NCBI GenBank assembly: GCA_001801025.1
Contig: MGWO01000007.1
Location: forward strand, 744,001-808,000
Direction of reading: 5' to 3'
Length of the DNA: 64,000 bases
Source: Gallionellales bacterium GWA2_54_124
GTDB lineage: Bacteria; Pseudomonadota; Gammaproteobacteria; Burkholderiales; Gallionellaceae
How positions within the stretch are numbered: the stretch's first letter is position 1; each line of letters opens with the position of its first letter. The translations under genes and the position numbers were made by a program. A model generated the notes under the pieces. It had not been told where the DNA came from. It saw only the letters and a list, made by a program, of their open reading frames with translations, and made no database searches. Shown here piece by piece: positions 1 through 7,987 of this stretch.

Positions 1-2237
1 TGTTCGCTCAGCATGGTCCTTATTTGTGCTTCGCTGTTTTTTTGTTCGGTGATGTCGCTGATTGAGGTGACTCTGACATCGCGTCCCCGATAGTGCATCA
101 TCTTTCCGCAAATAAGGGCGGGGAATGTCGAGCCATTTTTATGCTGGCAGAGTGCTTCATAGGGAAGTTCGTAACCTGAGGAGATATTGCGTTTGACCAG
201 CTCCCGATCTTGTTCAGCAATAAATTCGGTTCCCGGTTTACCGATGATTTCCTGATCTGAATAACCGAACAGGGTGCCGGCCTGACGGTTTTGTTCCAGC
301 CCCAGACCTTGCTCGGAGATAAAGATCGCTTCGAATGCCGCCTCGCTTAACGCCCGATATTTTTCCCTGTTTTCTTCAACGGATTTTTCCAGTATTGTGC
401 GCTGCTCAATCTCGCGCCTTAAGCGATAAACCCAATAGCTGAATAGCAGAAATAGCATCACTACGCCTGCGCCATACTGGAGCAGCGTTTCCGCTTTAAA
501 CCCCTGTTCAATTTTTAAGCCCAGCCAGCGATTGAAAATGGCATCGGACTCTGCTTTCGGGATGCTGCTCATCGCCTTGGAAATGATCGATGCCAGTTCT
601 GGATGCATTCTGGTAACGGCGACGCTGTGTATGCTGTGATATTCGGTTTGTCCGGAAAAGCGCAAACTCAGGAAACCGTTTTTCTTGATCGTGTAGTTGG
701 CGGTACTCGCATCCCCCACATAGGCATCCGCAGTGCCGTTTAGCACCTGTTGTAATGCCTCGGTCGTATTTTTCGTCGTGATGAGTTGTATTTTTGGATA
801 GTGTTTCGCCATCAACTCCTGCATGAAGTAGCCTTTTTCCACGGCAACACGCCGGCCGGCAAGATTTTCCAGGCTGCCGATAAAATTGCCTTGACCGCTA
901 TCGATAATCACGGCGAATGCGGATTTGTACGGCTCAGAAAAAGTCAGATATTGTGAGCGCTCAGGGGTCTTGTTTGCGCAGGCGAGCATCTCAAGTTCGC
1001 CGCGTTTAGCCATGTTGAGAATTTCATCCCAGGATTTTCCGTGGATAATCTCGAAGCGCACGCCGAGCTTTTTTTCCAGTAATTTCATATAGTCGGCTGC
1101 CATCCCGACATAATTTCCCTGCTCGTCGATCCATTCATAGGGCGCAAAGTCGGAATCGACGCCCACGCGCAGTACGGGGTGTGCGGCAAGTACGGTTTTT
1201 TCTGCGTCAGTCAGATTGAGCTGGCTGGCTTTCCCGGTATAGATAAACGCATCCAGTTCGGCATCCGACAGGGGACTGTTGTGCCCTGAATCAGAAAAAG
1301 ACTTGGCGATGGTTTTGATGCGTTCGGGCTGAATCTGACCGACCGGGATGATTCCCGGCAAAATCAGCTTGCGTGCTTCGCGTGCTTCAAAACGCAGATG
1401 CTCGACGGATAATTGACTGTGATATTTATTCCGGATGAGCTGAATGATTTCCTCCGGGTGCGCCATCGCATATTGCCAGCCTAAAAGGGACGCCTGCCGG
1501 AATCGCTCGACGCGTTCGGGATGATCACGCAATTCGCGAGTGCTGGTGAACAGGATGTCGCCATAAAAATCAATGCCGTAATTTTGCGGATTGATGATAT
1601 TGATTTTGATGCCCTTTTCCCTGAAGTAAAACGGCTGGTTGGTCAGATAGCCTGAGATCACGTCGATCTGCTTTTTGTTCAGCAGGTCGTAATCGTTGTT
1701 CTGCGGCAGCAGGGTGTAGTCATCCGGTTTGATATTGGCGCCCGTCAGCATGGCGCGCAGCGGCGCTTCATCGGCACTGCTGATATCGGACATGATCGTG
1801 TGTCCCTTGATTTCAAAGGGGCTGCTGATTCCTGAATCCTGTCTGGAAAAAAATACCAGCGGATTGTGCTGGAAGATGGCCGCCAGCGCGACAATCGGTG
1901 CGCCCTGAGCGTAATGTGACAACAGTCCTGACGCGCCTATGCCGTATTCAGCTTCGCCTGCCACGATCTGTTGGACGACGTTTTTGCTAAGTGTCCGTTC
2001 GACGATTTCGACCTCAAGGTGATGCCGGGCATAGTAGCCTTGTTCAACCGCCGCGTAATAGCCTGCGAACTGGAACTGGTTAAACCATTTGAGTTGCAGG
2101 CGGACTTTTTCCGGATGAGGCGCTGCGTGAGTATCTTGCGGCTGCGCCGCGACCAGACCCGTTGTCAGCATCAGCAGAACAATACTAATCCAGCTTGTCA
2201 GCGTGAAAGTGAATGCCTTGACGGAGTTTGGGTACAT
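1..2237 (-). CDS. Membrane sensor with two periplasmic binding domains and PAS (3' end outside window)
   Basis: The reading frame is open from an ATG at 2237 to the window edge, giving 745 codons without its C-terminus. After a signal-like hydrophobic N-terminus comes an NMT1/THI5-like solute-binding domain (about residues 38-300; it opens with LQLKWFNQFQFAGYY), then a family-3 solute-binding domain (about 350-575). A membrane segment (about 584-602), a short coiled coil and a PAS domain ending in an SISDITEQK-type PAC follow (about 622-725). Such proteins bind a small molecule in the periplasm and signal to a cytoplasmic output. The output (histidine kinase or GGDEF/EAL) lies beyond base 1 and cannot be named. 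The gene is read in the same direction as the helicase gene upstream, with a gap of about 100 bases. Domain assignment is by motif and layout; confidence is high for the fold order and low for the ligand. Confidence 0.85.
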   Translation of the reverse strand, partial: MYPNSVKAFTFTLTSWISIVLLMLTTGLVAAQPQDTHAAPHPEKVRLQLKWFNQFQFAGYYAAVEQGYYARHHLEVEIVERTLSKNVVQQIVAGEAEYGIGASGLLSHYAQGAPIVALAAIFQHNPLVFFSRQDSGISSPFEIKGHTIMSDISSADEAPLRAMLTGANIKPDDYTLLPQNNDYDLLNKKQIDVISGYLTNQPFYFREKGIKINIINPQNYGIDFYGDILFTSTRELRDHPERVERFRQASLLGWQYAMAHPEEIIQLIRNKYHSQLSVEHLRFEAREARKLILPGIIPVGQIQPERIKTIAKSFSDSGHNSPLSDAELDAFIYTGKASQLNLTDAEKTVLAAHPVLRVGVDSDFAPYEWIDEQGNYVGMAADYMKLLEKKLGVRFEIIHGKSWDEILNMAKRGELEMLACANKTPERSQYLTFSEPYKSAFAVIIDSGQGNFIGSLENLAGRRVAVEKGYFMQELMAKHYPKIQLITTKNTTEALQQVLNGTADAYVGDASTANYTIKKNGFLSLRFSGQTEYHSIHSVAVTRMHPELASIISKAMSSIPKAESDAIFNRWLGLKIEQGFKAETLLQYGAGVVMLFLLFSYWVYRLRREIEQRTILEKSVEENREKYRALSEAAFEAIFISEQGLGLEQNRQAGTLFGYSDQEIIGKPGTEFIAEQDRELVKRNISSGYELPYEALCQHKNGSTFPALICGKMMHYRGRDVRVTSISDITEQKNSEAQIRTMLSE

Positions 2238-2336
2238 GTGGCTAAAGTGCTACGAATTTGAATGTTGTTTTTTGTTGAAGTGTGCGCTTTAGGCCGGGGA
2301 ACTTCAACTGAATTATTTCAAACTGAGCTTAAAAAA

Positions 2337-4298
2337 TTAGTCTTGCGGTGTGGTTTCGCTCTGTGCGGTGAAAAACGCGACGGCTTCCGTTTCAACCCGG
2401 GTGCGTTTCATCGGCGGCAGGCTTTGCCAGATGCGTTTCCCGTATTGCTTGGTGATCAGGCGCGGGTCGCAGATCATCAGCACACCCCTGTCGTTTTCGT
2501 CGCGGATCAGACGTCCTGCGCCCTGTTTTAACGTGATGATAGTGCGCGGCAACTGGTACTCCATGAAGGCGTTGCGGCCCTGTTTTGATATTTGAGCAAT
2601 GCGTGCGGCCAGTACCGGGTCATCGGGCGGGGCGAAGGGCAGCTTGTCGATGATGACCAGCGATAATGCCTCCCCTCTAACGTCAACGCCTTCCCAGAAT
2701 GACTGGCTGCCCAGCAGGACGGCATTGCCGTGTTCGCGAAACCGGCTAAGCAGCTCGTTGCGTGAGCCGTCCCCTTGTAAAAGCAGCGGATAGTTCCAGC
2801 CGCGCAGATCAAATTCGGCGGTTAAAATTTCGTGAGCGCGCTGCATGGCGCGTAAACTCGTGAACAGTAAAAAGGCGCGGCCGCGGCTCGCCTCTATCAT
2901 CGGCAGCGCGGCCTGTACCACGGCCTCGGTATACCCATCACTGTTGGGTTCAGGCAGGCCGCTCGGCACATACAACAAAGCCTGTTTTTCGTAATCGAAC
3001 GGGCTGTCCCAGCAGGCGGTTTTCGCCTTGAGCAAGCCCATCTCGCCCTGATAATGGGAGAAATCCTGCTTCACTGCCAGCGTGGCGGAGGTGAAAATCC
3101 ACGCGCGTGCGGTGCTGCCGATTTGCTTCTCGAAAATTTCGGCGATGGACAGCGGGGTGGCGTTGAGCTGCAGTGAGTGGTGATAGACCTCCAGCCAGCG
3201 TACCTTATCGTCAGCCTTGTCGTCCTGCCAGTTTTTCAGCAGCAGCGAAAAGGCCTGCGCGCGTTGCCAGCAATTCTCCAGTCCTTCGCTGCGCGCGGCT
3301 TGGATCTCTAGCATCTCATTGATTTGTTTTAGTTTTTCGCTCAGGTTTTTCAGCTGAGGCGCGAAATCCTTGAAAGACTCAGTGGCGATGGCCGGCATGC
3401 GCCCCTCCTTTTTGAACACGAGGCGCAGATCGCGCGCAGCTTTGTCGAGTTCATCGCAGGCTTTGGGCAGGGGGGTGAAGTCTTTGGCAGAGGTCAGCGC
3501 TTCGATGCGGGTGTCTTGCGCCAGATCCAGCAGTTGTGTGGTGGAGAGATTCTCGCCGAAGAACAGGCTGGCCGTTTCAGGCAGTTGATGGGCTTCATCG
3601 AAAATCACCGTGTTGCAGGCGGGTAAGAGTTCGGCCACGCCGTCGTCTTTGAGCATGACGTCGGCAAAGAACAGGTGGTGATTGACCACCACGATATCCG
3701 CCTTCATCGCCTCGGTACGGGCGTGCAGCACGAAGCACTCTTTGTGGTTGGGGCATTCCTGCCCCAGACAGTTGTCGCGCGTGGAGGTGACCTGCAGCCA
3801 GATCGGCGCATTTTCGGGCACATCGGCCACGCCGCTTTTGTCGCCTGTATTGGTGACTTTGGCGTATTTTTTGATCTTACCCAGATGCTTGATGTCCTCG
3901 CGTGTGGCGAATCGGCCATCGTGTGCGGTGCGCTCTAAATGATAGTGGCAGATATAGTTTGCGCGTCCCTTGAGCAGGGCGATGGAGACAGGGGCTTTTA
4001 AGGCGTCCCTCACCATGGGCAGATCCTTCTGAAACAATTGATCCTGCAAGTTCTTGGTGCCGGTCGAGATGATTACCTTGCCGCCGCCGAGCAACGCGGG
4101 GACCAGATAGGCAAAGGTTTTTCCGGTGCCGGTTCCCGCTTCCGCAACCAGAATGGCGTTGTTTTTGATGGCATCGGCAACGGCCAGTGCCATTTCACGC
4201 TGCTGCGCGCGCGGACGGAACGAGGAAACTTCGGTGGCAAGCGGACTTTGTTCGGAAAAGAAACGGGCTACTTCAGTGGACATGGTATCGGCAGGCAA
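2337..4298 (-). CDS. yoaA: DinG/YoaA-family ATP-dependent DNA helicase
   Basis: This 653-residue superfamily-2 XPD-like helicase should unwind DNA 5'-3' using ATP and act in repair of damaged or stalled forks. Visible marks are Walker A AEAGTGTGKT (residues 52-61), a DEAH box near 235 (VIFDEAHQ), and four cysteines at 117, 177, 182 and 188 placed as in the 4Fe-4S cluster of this family. The C-terminal motif VI region reads QGAGRLIRDENDRG. The length is nearer to E. coli YoaA (about 636) than DinG (about 716), hence the symbol. The choice between the two is not certain. It starts at ATG 4298; an internal ATG five codons later is also possible. It may share a transcript with the sensor gene downstream. 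Confidence 0.88.
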   Translation of the reverse strand: MPADTMSTEVARFFSEQSPLATEVSSFRPRAQQREMALAVADAIKNNAILVAEAGTGTGKTFAYLVPALLGGGKVIISTGTKNLQDQLFQKDLPMVRDALKAPVSIALLKGRANYICHYHLERTAHDGRFATREDIKHLGKIKKYAKVTNTGDKSGVADVPENAPIWLQVTSTRDNCLGQECPNHKECFVLHARTEAMKADIVVVNHHLFFADVMLKDDGVAELLPACNTVIFDEAHQLPETASLFFGENLSTTQLLDLAQDTRIEALTSAKDFTPLPKACDELDKAARDLRLVFKKEGRMPAIATESFKDFAPQLKNLSEKLKQINEMLEIQAARSEGLENCWQRAQAFSLLLKNWQDDKADDKVRWLEVYHHSLQLNATPLSIAEIFEKQIGSTARAWIFTSATLAVKQDFSHYQGEMGLLKAKTACWDSPFDYEKQALLYVPSGLPEPNSDGYTEAVVQAALPMIEASRGRAFLLFTSLRAMQRAHEILTAEFDLRGWNYPLLLQGDGSRNELLSRFREHGNAVLLGSQSFWEGVDVRGEALSLVIIDKLPFAPPDDPVLAARIAQISKQGRNAFMEYQLPRTIITLKQGAGRLIRDENDRGVLMICDPRLITKQYGKRIWQSLPPMKRTRVETEAVAFFTAQSETTPQD

Positions 4299-4377
4299 TA
4301 AATCAGCCGTGATGGTAGCGCAATTTACGATGTAACGTGGTGTGAAGATGGGGGCTTTGAGCGCGATAAGGTAAGAA

Positions 4378-4401
4378 ATCAGCCGCCAGATGGCGGCTGA
4401 T
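4378..4401 (-). terminator. Putative intrinsic terminator after the secreted 648-aa protein
   Basis: A perfect 10-bp stem (ATCAGCCGCC / GGCGGCTGAT) with a 4-base loop lies 9 bases beyond the stop codon of the minus-strand gene at 4410. It is followed on the minus strand by a short T-rich stretch (TTTCTT). Position and shape fit a factor-independent terminator; the T tract is weak. Confidence 0.6.
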
Positions 4402-4409
4402 GGGGCGGT

Positions 4410-6356
4410 TTATTTGGCTTCCGCGGAAATTTCGATTTGTCGTGGTGGGAAGTCGATCAGCTCTTCGCGGTTTTTAGGCACAAAATCAAATTCAAAAATC
4501 ACAGGCAATTCCTGTTGTGCCACATTGGCGGCTTCTTCCTTGTAGCCGAAACGCCAGTCGGCGATTTTGTAGGCATCTGGATTTTGCAGCAGGTTTTGTG
4601 CTTCTTGAAAAGCACGTTCATAGGGCTTGATCGCCATTTTCTCGGAACCGATATTGATCTCGCGCCAGGTGCGGGAAGCGGTTTGTACTTTTCCGTCTCC
4701 CCCCACCATGATATCGATGCGGCCGCCGAGACCCAGTACGTCGATCATCTGGTTGCCGTTTTTGATACGTCGATTGATCGTCACAATCGAGCCTTTTTCG
4801 CCGCGGGTAATGTCCGTATCCCGCCCGCCGACGGGCAGGCTGGCCGTCAATAGTTTTTTGGAACGGATCACGCCGCTATCTTCACCCAGCCAGCCCAGTT
4901 TACGAACCAGCGCGACAGCACCTTCACGTTGCGCGGTTTCAGAGAGCAATGTCCGAGGCGTGACGGCTTTGCCGCTGGCACGCAAAAACACCGCACCGCT
5001 TTGCTCGTTGCGCTGCAGCACGGCACGGCCGCCGTTGAACTGGGCATCGAGTATCTGCTCGATCGATTTTGCAGTGATCAGGCGAGTTTTAAACTCGGGC
5101 GGATCTTTCGGTGTGACAAGGCGTACGCGCTGCAGGGTGTGCGGAATCAGCTCGGGTTTCCAGATCAAGGCCGGATGCTGGGTTTGTGTGCCGCCCGCAT
5201 ACAGGATGTGCAGATGCGAACTGCCGGACGCATTGCGGCGGTTGGTAAAGGTCGCATCATACAGCGGCGTGTTGGCGATGTTGCTGCCACCCCGGGTGAT
5301 GCACAGGGGTTTGACCGTTGAACTGCCAAGGCCGTTGATGAAGGATTCTGCTACCGAGGCCCCGTGGTTGTTGAACTGATCCCAGATCGCATTGACATTG
5401 CCTTCGTGGCAGTAAGCGAGCGTGGAGACGCCGCAGGCCATGCGTAGATCGTTGCCCAGCGCCGGTCCCCAGCGCTCGAAAACATTGCGCATGGAGGCGG
5501 AATCCGCCGATCCGTCGAAATTCTCAGGTTGCGAGTAGTCGCAATCACCGCCGCTGCACACCTTTGGGCCGTGCGCGAACACTTCACAGGAACATTGCCA
5601 GTAATAGCGCAGCTGACCGCCGCCTGCGATATTGCCTAGCAGGATGTCGGACGGATGTCCGTTGGTGCCCAGCGCGTTCCAGGTGGTCGGATTGCCGTGT
5701 CCCGCGTAGAAAAACAGCATCGGTTTGTCGATGCCGTTGACCGCATCCGTGTCGTCGCCTACCGCGACCTTTGCCTTGTCATTGTAAAAATGCGCCGTGT
5801 TGGCAAGCCCGGTATGGATGTGGGTCTTGCTCCAGGCGGCGGGGGCGAAATTAGCCGCCGTGTTGTGGTTGCTCATATCTTTGCCGAACAGAAATTCATT
5901 GGCCGTGTCGATATGCCAGTCGGTGTTGCCGTGCGCGGCACGCGCGCTGTTAAGTTTTGGATCGCAGGCGATTTCAAATTCGGCATGCGGCGACTCGATT
6001 GCCGTACCCGTTATTTTCACGGCCTGCCAGCCTTTGTAGCCGGGCAGAGAGGAACCGCCCAGCGTCCACGAGGTGGAGACCGTTTTGGAGCCGGCTTTGA
6101 GGAATTTGAGGGTGCGGGTAGCGGTGTCGGTTGCGCCGTCGCTGCGTGTGAACATATAGCTGACGGTGCCCGGCGCATTGACGGTGATGGTGCCGTTGAA
6201 GACGATTTTAGCCGGGCAGTCGCCTGAAAATACCTTGACGGAAGGCAATAGTGTGACGGCTGTGACGGCCGCCTGACTGGTCTGAGTGCATAAAAAGAGC
6301 AGGGCGCCTGTCACGGCACTCATCCCCGTTCGGGTCATTCGGTATGAAGTACACAT
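4410..6356 (-). CDS. Secreted protein with caspase-like (clan CD) His/Cys signature, DUF6345-like
   Basis: This is a 648-residue exported protein. A signal peptide (about residues 1-29, ending TSQAA) is followed by a beta-rich Ig-like stretch (about 33-130, with repeated T/V/S). A central domain contains FFYAGHGN (His220) and about 35 residues later WQCSCEVF (Cys255/Cys257). A His in a hydrophobic-xx-GHG context followed by a Cys at the end of the next strand is the arrangement of clan CD cysteine peptidases (caspase, legumain, gingipain); the DUF6345 family has a similar layout. Peptidase activity is inference. The C-terminal 250 residues look beta-rich and unfamiliar. The start at 6356 is supported by AGGAG seven bases upstream. 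The gene stands alone, divergent from radA and followed by its own terminator. Confidence 0.75.
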   Translation of the reverse strand: MCTSYRMTRTGMSAVTGALLFLCTQTSQAAVTAVTLLPSVKVFSGDCPAKIVFNGTITVNAPGTVSYMFTRSDGATDTATRTLKFLKAGSKTVSTSWTLGGSSLPGYKGWQAVKITGTAIESPHAEFEIACDPKLNSARAAHGNTDWHIDTANEFLFGKDMSNHNTAANFAPAAWSKTHIHTGLANTAHFYNDKAKVAVGDDTDAVNGIDKPMLFFYAGHGNPTTWNALGTNGHPSDILLGNIAGGGQLRYYWQCSCEVFAHGPKVCSGGDCDYSQPENFDGSADSASMRNVFERWGPALGNDLRMACGVSTLAYCHEGNVNAIWDQFNNHGASVAESFINGLGSSTVKPLCITRGGSNIANTPLYDATFTNRRNASGSSHLHILYAGGTQTQHPALIWKPELIPHTLQRVRLVTPKDPPEFKTRLITAKSIEQILDAQFNGGRAVLQRNEQSGAVFLRASGKAVTPRTLLSETAQREGAVALVRKLGWLGEDSGVIRSKKLLTASLPVGGRDTDITRGEKGSIVTINRRIKNGNQMIDVLGLGGRIDIMVGGDGKVQTASRTWREINIGSEKMAIKPYERAFQEAQNLLQNPDAYKIADWRFGYKEEAANVAQQELPVIFEFDFVPKNREELIDFPPRQIEISAEAK

Positions 6357-6554
6357 CTTGATCTCCTGGCGGGGGCGTCTCTGAATGTTTCCGGCTCATC
6401 CCCCCGAATGAGTCTGAAACAGCTATGATTACCTGATGCTGTGTGAGTATCCGTTGGGCGTTTTGGGCTGTCAATATGCCAAAATGCCTATGTTTTTTTG
6501 CGTGTTGACTGATGCGCAATGATGAGTACTGCAGGCTATTTTTATGGAGACGCT

Positions 6555-7913
6555 ATGGCTAAAGTAAAAACGATTTATTCCTGCACCGAATGCGGTGGTC
6601 AGACGGCAAAGTGGCAGGGGCAGTGTCCGCACTGCATGGCGTGGAACACGCTGGTCGAGTCGGTGGCTGAAACGGTGAGCAAGGGCGTGAATCGTTTCTC
6701 GGCACTGGCGGCCTCTAGCCGTGTTCAGATGCTCTCCGAGGTGGCGGCCGAAGAAATGCCGCGTATCCCGACTGGGATTGAGGAATTTGATCGCGTGCTG
6801 GGCGGCGGGCTGGTATCCGGCGCCGTGGTGCTGATCGGCGGGGATCCCGGGATTGGTAAGTCGACCTTGCTGTTGCAGGTGCTGGCTCATCTGTCGGCGC
6901 ATCACAATACGCTTTACGTCAGTGGCGAAGAGTCCGCGCAGCAGATTGCGCTGCGTGCTAAGCGTCTGGCGCTCGAGGCGCAGAATTTACGTCTGTTGCC
7001 GGAAATCCAGCTGGAAAAAATCCAGTCGACTATTGCGGCCAATAAGCCTTCGGTGGTGGTGATTGATTCGATTCAGACTGTGTATTCCGAACAGCTGACC
7101 TCGGCACCGGGTTCGGTTGCGCAGGTGAGAGAATGTGCCGCGCAGTTAACCCGCATCGCCAAGAGTCAGAATATCACCATTATTCTGGTGGGACACGTCA
7201 CCAAAGAGGGCGCGCTGGCAGGGCCGCGCGTGCTCGAACACATCGTCGATACGGTGTTGTATTTCGAAGGGGATACGCATTCGAGCTTTCGCCTGATCCG
7301 CGCGTTCAAAAACCGCTTCGGTGCCGTGAATGAACTGGGTGTATTTGCGATGACCGAGAGGGGATTGCGCGAGGTCTCCAATCCGTCGGCGATGTTTTTA
7401 TCTCAGCACGGTCAGCAGGTGGCCGGTTCCTGTGTGATGGTGACGCAGGAAGGCTCGCGCCCCTTGCTGGTGGAAATTCAGGCGCTGCTCGATGAGGCGC
7501 ACAGCCCGAATGTCAAACGCCTGTCGCTGGGGCTGGAGCAGAACCGGCTGGCGATGCTGCTGGCGGTATTGCACCGCCATGCGGGGATAGCCTGTTATGA
7601 TCAGGATGTGTTTATCAATGCGGTAGGCGGCGTTAAAATCACCGAACCGGGCGCGGATTTGGCGGTAATCCTGGCGATGGTCTCCTCATTGCGTAATCAG
7701 CCGCTGCCCGAAAAACTGGTGGTGTTCGGTGAGGTGGGACTCGCCGGTGAAGTGCGTCCGGTGCAGCGCGGTCAGGAGCGCTTGCGCGAGGCCGCTAAGC
7801 TTGGGTTCACGTCAGCCATTATTCCGAAAGCCAATGCGCCCAAGCATCCGATCGCGGGGATGGAGATCATTGCGGTCGAACGGGTGGAGCAGGCCGTCGA
7901 CAGAATGCGTTGA
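6555..7913 (+). CDS. radA: DNA repair protein RadA
   Basis: RadA (Sms) is a RecA-like ATPase and branch-migration helicase in recombinational repair. The 452-residue product has the N-terminal C4 zinc finger (CTECGG...CPHC, residues 9-28) and Walker A GGDPGIGKST near 95. The RadA-specific KNRFG motif is near 251, and the C-terminal half is Lon-protease-like (VGGVKITEPGADLAV, then GEVGLAGEVRPV). The frame is open further upstream, but the ATG at 6555 gives the canonical MAKVKTIYSC start and has GGAGA five bases before it, so the upstream ATGs at 6519 and 6522 are rejected. It is divergent from the secreted-protein gene and precedes the fad cluster by 74 bases. Confidence 0.97.
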   Translation: MAKVKTIYSCTECGGQTAKWQGQCPHCMAWNTLVESVAETVSKGVNRFSALAASSRVQMLSEVAAEEMPRIPTGIEEFDRVLGGGLVSGAVVLIGGDPGIGKSTLLLQVLAHLSAHHNTLYVSGEESAQQIALRAKRLALEAQNLRLLPEIQLEKIQSTIAANKPSVVVIDSIQTVYSEQLTSAPGSVAQVRECAAQLTRIAKSQNITIILVGHVTKEGALAGPRVLEHIVDTVLYFEGDTHSSFRLIRAFKNRFGAVNELGVFAMTERGLREVSNPSAMFLSQHGQQVAGSCVMVTQEGSRPLLVEIQALLDEAHSPNVKRLSLGLEQNRLAMLLAVLHRHAGIACYDQDVFINAVGGVKITEPGADLAVILAMVSSLRNQPLPEKLVVFGEVGLAGEVRPVQRGQERLREAAKLGFTSAIIPKANAPKHPIAGMEIIAVERVEQAVDRMR

Positions 7914-7987
7914 GCCGTATGTTGTGCAGATGAGCGTCTCGCGTTAGAGTGCGGTTTGGTCAAATATCGGGCAAGAGGAGAGAGGCA

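Noticed and set aside
1971..2531. Plus-strand frames opposite the sensor and helicase genes
   Set aside because: They are antisense to long, motif-bearing frames and show no protein features of their own.
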